Source: Acidilobaceae archaeon (GTDB lineage: Archaea; Thermoproteota; Thermoprotei_A; Sulfolobales; Acidilobaceae). From it: DNA of 64,000 nucleotides. A program made the position numbers and the translations under genes. A model generated the notes under the pieces. The model saw nothing but the letters and a program-made list of their open reading frames with translations, was not told where the DNA came from and searched no databases. Below, one piece after another: positions 15,521-22,387 of the stretch (position 1 is the first letter of the stretch; each line of letters opens with the position of its first letter). The stretch is taken from NCBI GenBank assembly GCA_026413755.1, contig JAOAKH010000003.1, positions 1-64,000 on the forward strand. The letters run 5' to 3'.

Positions 15521-16186
15521 CTCCTCATAGGGGTAGACGAGGCGGGCAGAGGGAGCCTAGTCGGAGAGCTTGTCGTGGTGGCCATAGCCATACCGGCAGA
15601 GAACGCGGAGGAGCTGAAGGCAGCCGGGGTAAAAGACAGCAAGGAGCTAAGCCCGGCGAGGCGGCGGGAACTCTATGGTTTCCTGAAGGGCTTCCCCTTC
15701 TTTGCAGTGCCCATAAGCCCTCGGGAGATAGACAGGTATAACATCAACGTCCTGGAGGAGAGGGCCATAATCAGGGCCCTGAAGGGGCTCAAAGGGATAG
15801 TAGGTCCTAGCTTCAGCACCTCCAGGATCGTCATAGACAAGTTTGGGCAACCCCGGATGCTGAGACAAGAGCTGAGGGACATGGGCTTCAGAGGGGAACT
15901 CGTGGTGACGGCGGGCGCGGACGAGAGTTACGTAGAGGTCGCAGCTGCTAGCATAGTAGCTAAGTACCTGAGAGACGCAAGGATAAGGGTCCTCAGCTCC
16001 CTCTACGGCATCGAGGGGAGCGGCTACCCCCATGACCATAAGACTCTGGAATGGCTGCGCCGCACGATAGCTTCCGGTAAGAAGCCGGAGATCATAAGGT
16101 ATTCGTGGTCTACCTTAGAGCTCTTCGGTATAAAGGTCCCGAAAAAGGGGGAGAGCAGCCGTAAAACCCTTGATGAGTTCATGTAG
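15521..16186 (+). CDS. rnhB: Ribonuclease HII (start codon not canonical)
   Basis: RNase HII cuts RNA within RNA:DNA hybrids and removes single ribonucleotides from DNA. Motifs: GVDEAGRGS (catalytic Asp-Glu), VKDSKELSPARR, IVIDKFG, and GADESYVEVAAASIVAKYLRDARI with the last catalytic aspartate, then GSGYPHDHKT. The problem is the start: the frame is open from 15503, but there is no ATG, GTG or TTG before GTG 15575, which lies after the essential DEAGRG motif. The family N terminus would begin near CTC 15521 or ATA 15527. A non-standard start, frameshift coupling from the preceding gene, or a sequence error would explain this. The rest of the protein is intact. Confidence 0.85.
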   Translation, partial: LLIGVDEAGRGSLVGELVVVAIAIPAENAEELKAAGVKDSKELSPARRRELYGFLKGFPFFAVPISPREIDRYNINVLEERAIIRALKGLKGIVGPSFSTSRIVIDKFGQPRMLRQELRDMGFRGELVVTAGADESYVEVAAASIVAKYLRDARIRVLSSLYGIEGSGYPHDHKTLEWLRRTIASGKKPEIIRYSWSTLELFGIKVPKKGESSRKTLDEFM

Positions 16187-16205
16187 AGGGAGGTAGGAGA
16201 GAGGG

Positions 16206-17249
16206 GTGAAGTTGGGCTACGCGGAGAGGCCTAGGGAGGCTCTGCTGGAGCTCCTGTACTCTCGGGGGCTACACTCGCTAGGGTTGAAACACTTCTTAGA
16301 GAAGAGGAGGGTGCAGGAGCTCGGACACCAGTATATAGCGGTGGAGATGCTGGTGAGGGAGCAGTACCTCCTCTACGACCCATCCTTTAGGGGCTCAGCG
16401 CTCAGGGAGGAGGTCTACAGGGGAGCCAGGTTCAGGCTCCTCTCGCCGAGAGGAGATGAGAGGGCAGACGCTATACTCTCCCGCTCGGAGAGCTCTGCCT
16501 CCCTCGTCTCCTGGAAGGAGCTCCTGGGACTACTCCCTAGCCCTCCTCTACCACTAATTACCGTAGACCTCAGCGCGCTCGCCCTCTCGAGCGAGGACCC
16601 GGGGATACTGAAGGTGCAGGTGAAGGAGGTGATAGAGAGGGCAAGGGAGTACCTCTGGGACCCACATGTGGCAATAACGAGCGCAGACAAGGGCTTCGTA
16701 GAGTGGATAAACATGATAGTGGGGAGGAACAAGGTGACTACGACCCAGAGCAGGCCCAGCGAGCTCCTCTGGAGCATGGACGCTGACAAAGTGATCATTC
16801 TTAGGCAGGACGCGCCCTATGCCCTCACTCCCCACGACGTACTCTCCGCGGAGGCCTTCCTCGTGGGGATCCCCGCGGAAAGGGGGCTGTCGTCCGTGCA
16901 GAGCAGACTCATAGACAGCCTCGTCCCCTGGGGGCTTCCTAGGCGGATAGAGCTTAGGGGCTCTGTAGTAGGAGTGCCGGATAGCGTGAACAAGATGGCA
17001 GAGATTGTGCTCAAGGCACGTTATAAGTATGGCGGCGATATAGACAAGGCCGTCCTCTCTAGCATGACCCGTAAGAACGTCGTCTCAAGGCTATACTACG
17101 AGATAGAAAAAGGGGTGAGGAGGGGCATGGGGGCTCCCTCTGTGAGCTGGGAGCTCTACGAGGAGCTCGCTAGTTGGCTTCCCATAACGAAGGAGGACTT
17201 CGAGAGCGTGGCCGGCAAGCTGGGAGTAAGAATAAAGGACGCAATGTAA
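16206..17249 (+). CDS. trm10: Trm10-family tRNA N1-purine-9 methyltransferase
   Basis: A 347-residue SPOUT methyltransferase of the Trm10 family. In archaea it makes m1A9 and/or m1G9 in tRNA with S-adenosylmethionine. The knot region reads AFLVGIPAERGLSSVQSRL, then PRRIELRGSVVGVPDSVNKMAEIVLKAR; the end (LASWLPITKEDF) also aligns with what I recall of the Sulfolobus enzyme. VWDPHVAITSADKGFVEW-type sequence in the middle precedes the cofactor site. It is somewhat longer than the Sulfolobus protein through its N terminus. GTG start at 16206, about 20 bases after rnhB on the same strand. Confidence 0.82.
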   Translation: MKLGYAERPREALLELLYSRGLHSLGLKHFLEKRRVQELGHQYIAVEMLVREQYLLYDPSFRGSALREEVYRGARFRLLSPRGDERADAILSRSESSASLVSWKELLGLLPSPPLPLITVDLSALALSSEDPGILKVQVKEVIERAREYLWDPHVAITSADKGFVEWINMIVGRNKVTTTQSRPSELLWSMDADKVIILRQDAPYALTPHDVLSAEAFLVGIPAERGLSSVQSRLIDSLVPWGLPRRIELRGSVVGVPDSVNKMAEIVLKARYKYGGDIDKAVLSSMTRKNVVSRLYYEIEKGVRRGMGAPSVSWELYEELASWLPITKEDFESVAGKLGVRIKDAM

Positions 17250-17266
17250 TTACAGAGGTGCCAACT

Positions 17267-18412
17267 GTGAGCCTCAGAGCTAGGTCTCAGATCAGGCTAC
17301 TGGAGAAATATGTGTACCTCGACAACGCCAGCGCTGGCCCTCTTCCTGAGCCCGTGGTCGCTAGGGTGGGGGAGTTCGTTAGAGAGTGGGAAAAGAAAGG
17401 GGAGCCGTGGGAGGAGGGGATACATGGCATAGAAGGGGTTAGGAGGCTCTTCGCAAAAATGGTCAATGCGAAACCTGACGAGGTGGCATGCTTTCCTGGC
17501 GTGACGTACGGGCTAGGCATAATACTCTCCTCCCTCCCTCTGCGAAAGGGCAATGTGATCGTGGGGGACCACAACTTCCCCACGAGCATCTTCCTAGCTA
17601 GGTCCCTCCAAGCAAGAGGGCTAGTGAAGGATGTGAGGACGGTGAAGTTGAGCGAGGCAGAGGAGGCCATAGACGACGAGACGGCTCTCGTCATGATAGA
17701 CTACGTGGGCTGGCTCTCAGGAGAGGTGGCGGACCTCAGGGCCCTCGCAGAAGAGGCCCACAAACACGGAGCACTGCTCGTAGTGGACGCCTTCCACGCT
17801 GCCGGCGTCATGCCAATAGACGTGAAGGGCCTAGAGGTGGACGTCCTCGTAACGGGCTCATATAAGTGGCTAATGAGCATTCACGGAGCGGCGGTAGCAT
17901 ACATAAGGGAGGAGCTGGTGAACTCTCTGGAGCCCGTGTTTGCAGGGTGGCTTTCTGTGGAGGACTCTGTGGTGGCGCGGATGTTGCGCGGAGAGCCCGA
18001 GTTCTCCAGGCCTATAGACACATCGAGACTAGAGCTTCTGAAGGGCGCTAGGAAGCTGGAGCCGGGCACCCTGCCCCTTCTCTCCTTTGTGGCCCTGGAA
18101 GAGGCGCTCAAGTTCGTGCTCGACAACGACGCGCTCGGCCATTACCCCCACACCTGGAAGCTGGCAGAGAAGATCGCAGAGGAGGCCGAGGCTCTCGGCC
18201 TCGAGGTCTACACCCCTCGTAAGAGGCACGCAGCAATAGTCTCCTTGCGCCTCAAGGACCCCATGAGGATCGCGGAAGCCCTCGAGAGGAGAAAGATCAG
18301 GGTAGCAGCCAGGCCGGGGCTCATTAGGGTGTCGCCGCACTTCTACAACTCCAAGGAGGACGTGGAGATTTTTGCAGAGGGGCTTAGGGGAGCCCTGAGA
18401 GAGTCGTTATGA
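17267..18412 (+). CDS. Class V PLP aminotransferase / cysteine desulfurase-like protein
   Basis: About 381 residues of the fold-type I, class V PLP family, which includes cysteine desulfurases, isopenicillin-N epimerases and kynureninase. YVYLDNASAGPLPEPV opens the domain; VVDAFHAAGVMPIDV has the PLP aspartate and VTGSYKWLMSIHGAA the Schiff-base lysine (about 200). The active-site cysteine loop of a clear cysteine desulfurase cannot be picked out, so the substrate is open. GTG 17267 is preferred over the earlier in-frame start at 17174 because AGAGGTG precedes it and the longer form would overlap trm10 by 76 bases. It overlaps the next gene by four bases (ATGA). Confidence 0.8.
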   Translation: MSLRARSQIRLLEKYVYLDNASAGPLPEPVVARVGEFVREWEKKGEPWEEGIHGIEGVRRLFAKMVNAKPDEVACFPGVTYGLGIILSSLPLRKGNVIVGDHNFPTSIFLARSLQARGLVKDVRTVKLSEAEEAIDDETALVMIDYVGWLSGEVADLRALAEEAHKHGALLVVDAFHAAGVMPIDVKGLEVDVLVTGSYKWLMSIHGAAVAYIREELVNSLEPVFAGWLSVEDSVVARMLRGEPEFSRPIDTSRLELLKGARKLEPGTLPLLSFVALEEALKFVLDNDALGHYPHTWKLAEKIAEEAEALGLEVYTPRKRHAAIVSLRLKDPMRIAEALERRKIRVAARPGLIRVSPHFYNSKEDVEIFAEGLRGALRESL

Positions 18413-19158
18413 AGTGCGACCTCTGCGGCGCTAGGGCAGTATTCTACAGGACATCCAGCGGCCACAGGCTCTGCCTGAGGTGTCTAGAGAGGGCGCTGGA
18501 GAGGGCCGTGCGTAGGCGTCTCTCCCGCCTCAGAGTTCTCGCCCCCGGCAGCAGGGTCCTCGTGCCCATAACCTGCTACAACCCGCTCTCCTCGCTGGGC
18601 CTGGCGCTCCTCTCCAGTCAGATGAGGAGAGGCTACAAATCGGAGGTGGTGGCGGCAATCCCTAGCTCCGTGGAGGCCCGCATAGAGGGCGTGAGGGCCT
18701 TCAAGGTGAGGGTGAGTCCCAGGCACAAGAAGGGCTACCTGGAGGCCTTCCTGTACGACAGGGCGTGGAGCGTGGAAACAGCGAGAAAGGCGGGCTTTGG
18801 GGCAGTTCTTTTCCCCCTTACAGCCACAGAGAGCCTGCTCTTGACGCTGGAGGCCTTGCTGAGCGAAAGAGAAGGCGTGCTGCCGCTTCTGAGAGAGGTC
18901 AGAGAGGAGGGAGGGGTTATTGTGGTGAACGCGCTGCTGAGCGTGGAGGCCTCTGCTATAACATCATATGCAGCACTGAAGGGTCTCGACGGGAGGTGCC
19001 TAGAGGCAGAGTGGGAGAGGGGCCCGAAGGGCTTCATGAGGACGCTGAGGGGGCTGGGGCCGGAGGTAGAGTTCGCGCACCTCAGGTTAACGGAGGCGTG
19101 GAAGGTAGACGTGGAGGAAAAGTATTCTGTGGAGGTAGAGATAGAGGACGGCGTGTAG
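18409..19158 (+). CDS. Ncs6/TtuA-like protein with zinc site but no PP-loop
   Basis: A 249-residue protein. The N terminus has a four-cysteine zinc site (C3, C6, C22, C25) followed by LERALERAVRRRL, closely resembling the start of Ncs6/TtuA tRNA thiolases. In those enzymes a PP-loop ATP site SGGKDS follows 'GDRVLVALSGG'; here the corresponding stretch is APGSRVLVPITCYNPLSS, so the nucleotide-binding motif is gone. The rest (about 60-249) is Rossmann-like with no evident second cysteine set. It may be a catalytically silent partner, like eukaryotic Ncs2, or a protein with a new job. It is translationally coupled (ATGA) to a PLP enzyme of the cysteine desulfurase class, consistent with sulfur transfer, but that is inference. 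Confidence 0.5.
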   Translation: MKCDLCGARAVFYRTSSGHRLCLRCLERALERAVRRRLSRLRVLAPGSRVLVPITCYNPLSSLGLALLSSQMRRGYKSEVVAAIPSSVEARIEGVRAFKVRVSPRHKKGYLEAFLYDRAWSVETARKAGFGAVLFPLTATESLLLTLEALLSEREGVLPLLREVREEGGVIVVNALLSVEASAITSYAALKGLDGRCLEAEWERGPKGFMRTLRGLGPEVEFAHLRLTEAWKVDVEEKYSVEVEIEDGV

Positions 19159-19190
19159 TTTATAAGCAGCCCTCGCGTCCACTGGGCGGT

Positions 19191-19202
19191 TCTTTTATAT
19201 AG
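19191..19202 (+). promoter_or_regulatory. TATA box for gar1-tfb
   Basis: TTTTATATA at 19193-19201 is a good archaeal TATA element. Transcription would start near 19223, giving a leader of about 17 bases before the ATG of gar1. Confidence 0.6.
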
Positions 19203-19239
19203 GGCCCTTCCCGGTAGTACCCAGAGGGCCTGAGCGTAG

Positions 19240-19527
19240 ATGAGGGGACGGGACATAAAACCTCTTGGTAAGGTCGTGAGGTCGACCATAGGCGGTCAGC
19301 TGATAGTTGCCATGGAGAGGAAAAAGCCCATCCCCTTGGGCTCAAAGGTGTACCGCGAGAAGGAGGGGAGAATAGAGGAAGTGGGGAAGGTGGTAGACAT
19401 AATTGGAAGCGTGAGGAGGCCCTATGCTGTGGTGAAGCTAGAGGGAGAACTAGCAGAGGAGCCCAGGGAACTTTACTTCAAGTTCTGGAGGCCAGGGAGG
19501 GAGAGGGGCAGGTGGAGGAGGAAGTGA
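19240..19527 (+). CDS. gar1: Gar1, H/ACA ribonucleoprotein subunit
   Basis: A 95-residue archaeal Gar1, part of the H/ACA RNP that makes pseudouridine in rRNA with guide RNAs; Gar1 binds the catalytic Cbf5 subunit and helps product release. The beta-barrel core reads LGKVVRSTIGGQLIVA, PLGSKVY, VGKVVDIIGSVRRPYAVVKLEG, and the protein ends with an Arg/Gly-rich tail (GRERGRWRRK). It overlaps the start of tfb by 16 bases, so the pair is one unit; gar1-tfb linkage is a well-known archaeal arrangement. Confidence 0.92.
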   Translation: MRGRDIKPLGKVVRSTIGGQLIVAMERKKPIPLGSKVYREKEGRIEEVGKVVDIIGSVRRPYAVVKLEGELAEEPRELYFKFWRPGRERGRWRRK

Positions 19528-20450
19528 GAGAACCTCCCCGTTGTCCGGGGAGGATCGTCCTGACTCAGGAGGGGTATAGGGTATGTGAAGAGACTGGAGA
19601 GATTATTGAAGAAATGATCATAGCAGACGAGCCAGAGAGGGTCTTGAGGGACGACCCGCGGAGCCTGCCGCGAATAGGAGGTCCCATTACCTACAGAAGG
19701 CACGATCTTGGCATGGGGGCGGTGCTGGAGAGAAGGAAACAATCGAACCCCCTCAAGAGATCTGCGGCCGTGGCCAGAAGGATTAGGGAGGGTAGGGTAT
19801 CCAAAAAGGACGCAGCCCGCGTGTCTGCCCTAATGCTGGCCAACTCCCTTGCAGCAAGGCTAGGCCTGCCAAGGACAGCTAGCGAGGACATAGGCTACAT
19901 AATCAACGCCTTCTTCGTTAACGACAGGGTCAGCGGCGATATAGGAAGGAGGTGCCTAGTTGCCGCCGCGACCTTGAAGGTAATACAGGCGCGAAACCTA
20001 GGGATTCCAAGGAACGAGGTTCTAGATCTCCTCGGGGTAACAGAGGACTGCGTGTGGAAGGCCACAAATAAGCTGTACAAGAGAGGGGTCGTGAAGGAGC
20101 TGAACAAGAACGTATATAGACAGGGAGGGCACAAGCGCCTCTTGGAGAGGGTAGAAACGTACGTCAGCAGCCTTGTCAACGAGATAGGCATTGAGGAGCC
20201 CTCCATGAGAGAGCTCGTGAGAAGGGACTCCATGAGGTTCGTGGAGACGGCCATAAAGATAGGAAAGAACCTGTACGGTAAGAGGCCTGAGACCATAGCT
20301 GCCGCATCCGTATACCTTGTTGCAAGGCTACACGGCTACGATAACGTAAACCAGGCGCTAGTAGCGGAGAAGATGAAAATACGGGAATCCAACGTGAGGA
20401 AGATATACAGGTACTTGATCGACGGCATGGTAGTTCTCGTGCCCCTCTAG
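19512..20450 (+). CDS. tfb: Transcription initiation factor B, divergent
   Basis: A 312-residue TFB, which bridges TBP-bound promoter DNA and RNA polymerase. The order is zinc-ribbon-like segment (about 10-35), B-reader/linker region (RIGGPITYRRHDLGMGAVL), and two cyclin repeats (about 75-180 and 190-312) ending ESNVRKIYRYLIDGM. Only two of the four ribbon cysteines are present (C11 and C25, in RCPGRIV and RVCEETG); the partner positions are Gly/Arg and Glu/Thr. From memory, crenarchaeal TFBs such as Sulfolobus TFB1 show a similar reduced ribbon, so this alone does not mean it is inactive. The cyclin repeats are also divergent. It converges on the next gene with a shared CTAG. Confidence 0.85.
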   Translation: MEEEVREPPRCPGRIVLTQEGYRVCEETGEIIEEMIIADEPERVLRDDPRSLPRIGGPITYRRHDLGMGAVLERRKQSNPLKRSAAVARRIREGRVSKKDAARVSALMLANSLAARLGLPRTASEDIGYIINAFFVNDRVSGDIGRRCLVAAATLKVIQARNLGIPRNEVLDLLGVTEDCVWKATNKLYKRGVVKELNKNVYRQGGHKRLLERVETYVSSLVNEIGIEEPSMRELVRRDSMRFVETAIKIGKNLYGKRPETIAAASVYLVARLHGYDNVNQALVAEKMKIRESNVRKIYRYLIDGMVVLVPL

Positions 20451-20932
20451 CTCAGCTTCCTGAAGGCCCTGGCCTCATAGTATGATATCACGCCCGCCTT
20501 GTCCACCACCGCCACTATCGGCACGTGCTCTAAGGCCTGAACAGACTTCACCCAGTCTGCAAGCTCTTCCAGACTCTTCTCATCCCCCTCCTCCAGCACC
20601 AGCACCTCACCTATCTTCCCGGAAGGGAGCTGAACAAGGAGGCTATCTCTCCTGGCTCCACGCCTGGGCGCCCTCCCCTTTTTCCTGAGGTCTTGGTACG
20701 TCAAGAAGAGGCCAAAGCTAATGGAGAGCTCTCTTAAGGCCCACAGCAGCGCCTCCCATCCCTTGAGGCCCTCGAGCTCCACGCTCTCCTGCGAGAGCTG
20801 ATAGGCTAGCTCTAGGGGTTCCAGCTCCCCATCATTTAGATACCCATGCCTCTCCAGCCCCCGGCAGAACTCCGCGTCGAGGCACTCTAGCAGAGCCTTC
20901 CCTCCCACTACTTTAGCCAGCGCCTTCGCCAT
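20447..20932 (-). CDS. tRNA-splicing endonuclease-like structural (beta) subunit
   Basis: A 161-residue EndA-family protein. The N-terminal half shows PLELAYQLSQESVELEG and the family turn FLTYQDLRKKGRAPRRG. The C-terminal half matches the nuclease fold (EVLVLEEGDEKSLEELADWVKSV, then VVDKAGVISYYEARAF). The catalytic Tyr-His-Lys set is not evident; in particular no histidine sits where the active-site His of the catalytic subunit should be. Crenarchaeal splicing endonuclease is an alpha2-beta2 complex, so this is most likely the non-catalytic subunit, working on intron-bearing tRNAs such as the tRNA-Thr in this window. A distant paralog is possible. Confidence 0.65.
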   Translation of the reverse strand: MAKALAKVVGGKALLECLDAEFCRGLERHGYLNDGELEPLELAYQLSQESVELEGLKGWEALLWALRELSISFGLFLTYQDLRKKGRAPRRGARRDSLLVQLPSGKIGEVLVLEEGDEKSLEELADWVKSVQALEHVPIVAVVDKAGVISYYEARAFRKLS

Positions 20933-21000
20933 GGCTCCGAGAGAGCACTATAAAGAAGCTATAAAGGGCTCCTGGGGGGAAGCACTGCGGGTGTAGCTTG

Positions 21001-21735
21001 GTGAGAAGATTTTACTACCTCGACCTCTCAGAGGAGTTCAGAAGAGACTTAGAGGAGACGCTGGCCGGCATGGTAAGGCCAGTTACTGCAGAGGTCTTCG
21101 TGGGGAGCCTATGTGAGGCCTGCTCTGACACGGTGGCCATGATGGAGTTCTTCAAGAGGGCCAGCCCGGTGAGGGGAGGCTCGAGGCTGCTGGAGGTGAG
21201 GGTCTTCGATTATGAGAGGGGAGAGCATGTGGCGGAGTTCAAGAAGAAGGGCGTCTCGCGAATACCTACCGTGAGTTTTGTGGAGGGCTACGTGAGGTGG
21301 ACGGGCATCCCTGCGGGAGAGGAGATCAGGGCCCTCGTGGAGACCATAATGAGAATAAGCGAGGACGAGTCGGGGCTAGAGGAGGAGACCAAGAAGACTT
21401 TGGCCTCGCTCAAGGGGAGAGTTCACATAGAGACTATAGTGACCCCCTCCTGCCCCTACTGCCCCTACGCAGTCCTGCTGGCCCACATGATAGCTTTCGA
21501 GGCTTTCAAGCAGGGGAACCCCGTAGTCCTCTCAGAGGCAGTGGAAGCATACGAGAACCCGGACATAGCCGACAAGTACGGCGTGATGACCGTGCCCGCT
21601 GTAGCGATCAATGGGCAGCTCTCCTTCGTAGGAGTGCCCTACGAGGAGGACTTCGTTCAGTATATAAAGTCAGCCGCAGAGGGGAGGAAGCATCCCAAGA
21701 GGGGCAGGTCTTATGGCGAGCTCTCAGACTTCTAG
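21001..21735 (+). CDS. Protein disulfide oxidoreductase (tandem thioredoxin fold)
   Basis: About 244 residues of the archaeal PDO family, with two fused thioredoxin/glutaredoxin folds each carrying a CXXC. The first is CEAC (about 38-41), the second CPYC (about 151-154, in TPSCPYCPYAVLL); each fold has its cis-proline (SRIPTVSF and MTVPAVAIN). PDO makes or shuffles disulfides in the cytosol of hyperthermophiles, many of whose proteins contain disulfides. GTG 21001 is preferred; TTG 20998 directly precedes it. TATA-like CTATAAAGAAGCTATAAAG (about 20949-20967) lies upstream and could serve this gene. Confidence 0.88.
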   Translation: MRRFYYLDLSEEFRRDLEETLAGMVRPVTAEVFVGSLCEACSDTVAMMEFFKRASPVRGGSRLLEVRVFDYERGEHVAEFKKKGVSRIPTVSFVEGYVRWTGIPAGEEIRALVETIMRISEDESGLEEETKKTLASLKGRVHIETIVTPSCPYCPYAVLLAHMIAFEAFKQGNPVVLSEAVEAYENPDIADKYGVMTVPAVAINGQLSFVGVPYEEDFVQYIKSAAEGRKHPKRGRSYGELSDF

Positions 21736-22250
21736 AGTCTCAGGAGCCTACTAAAGCTCAGCTCCGAGAGCCCTACAAAGCCCCCTACGCTAGCCATGAC
21801 GTCCTTCACGGATGACGTATCCATGGACTTTCCGGGGGTCCTCAGCGTTGAGGAGCTGAGCGGGTAGCGAGATCTGAGCCCCGCTGCCCCTTCTTTATGA
21901 AGTCTAGGTCAGAAAAGGAGACGAAGTCCCCGGGAGAGTGAACAGTACCCCCCGACGTCTCAGCCCTCGGAGAGGGGGCAAGCGAGAGTGCTAGCTAAAG
22001 GCATTAGCTATCTCCTAAATTCGGAAGCCCTCGTCGAAGGCTTCTTCCGGCCTCGCGCTTCTAACGCGCCGCCTGCGGGGGGATCGGCATGACAGAGCAG
22101 GAAGACGCTGCCGTTCATTCTCACCTCTACCTTGAGTGCTTCTAAGTGAGGAGCTCCAGCCCTTTACCATCAGCTCCTCTATGCCCATATGGCGCAGCGC
22201 TGCGAGAGCCCCACAGGCCTTCAAGGGGGTCTCCTACCGCGCTCCCCCGC
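21733..22250 (-). pseudogene. Decayed or frameshifted coding region, unidentified
   Basis: No intact gene spans 21736-22386. On the minus strand, successive stretches look protein-like but lie in different frames. From about 22233 one frame reads TPLKACGALAALRHMGIEEL and continues. A second frame (from about 22160) reads LEALKVEVRMNGSVFLLCHA and continues to a stop near 22012. A third (from about 21995) reads LAPSPRAETSGGTVHSPGDF with FVSFSDLDFIKK. A fourth ends MDTSSVKDVMASVGGFVGLS and closes at 21733. One or two proteins with at least two frameshifts, or several sequence errors, would explain the pattern. I could not identify the parent family. Chance coding-like frames in GC-rich DNA remain possible. 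Confidence 0.4.
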
Positions 22251-22295
22251 TCTGCGGCGCTCGCTAGCATGCAGCTCCCCATAGAGAGGGCTGAG

Positions 22296-22305
22296 AGTTA
22301 TAGCC
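22296..22305 (+). promoter_or_regulatory. TATA box for the candidate C/D sRNA
   Basis: AGTTATAGCC; its centre is about 26 bases upstream of the predicted 5' end of the candidate C/D sRNA at about 22327. The spacing is that of an archaeal TATA promoter. Confidence 0.45.
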
Positions 22306-22326
22306 TCCCTCGGCTATGATACGTCC

Positions 22327-22387
22327 TGGCGGATGAGGACGCTTGCCCCCAAAGGAGCGGTGAAGAGATTACCGCGACCTGACGCCT
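22327..22387 (+). ncRNA. Candidate C/D box sRNA (2'-O-methylation guide)
   Basis: The elements are ordered as in an archaeal C/D sRNA. A 4-bp terminal stem GGCG (22328-22331) and CGCC (22383-22386) directly flanks a C-box core GATGA (22332-22336) and a D box CTGA (22379-22382). A C'-like GTGAAGA lies at 22360-22366; a clear D' box is missing. The stretch before D, ATTACCGCG (22368-22376), is complementary to CGCGGTAAT in the universally conserved 530 loop of 16S rRNA. The base five before D would face the cytosine I count as E. coli 528, with one mismatch two bases from D. A TATA box lies at the right distance. It ends just before the stop of the converging pilus platform gene. Confidence 0.5.

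Noticed and set aside
17174-17266. Longer in-frame start for the class V aminotransferase
   Set aside because: It would overlap trm10 by 76 bases, lacks homology to the family start, and GTG 17267 has a good Shine-Dalgarno.
21815-21845. A GGAAAGTCC string on the minus strand, like conserved region I of RNase P RNA
   Set aside because: The other conserved RNase P regions and the P4 pairing were not found around it, and the string lies in a protein-like frame.
22335-22355. Minus-strand GGGGGCAAGCG resembling bacterial 16S sequence
   Set aside because: Archaeal 16S differs at that place; with no further rRNA similarity it is chance or part of a guide.
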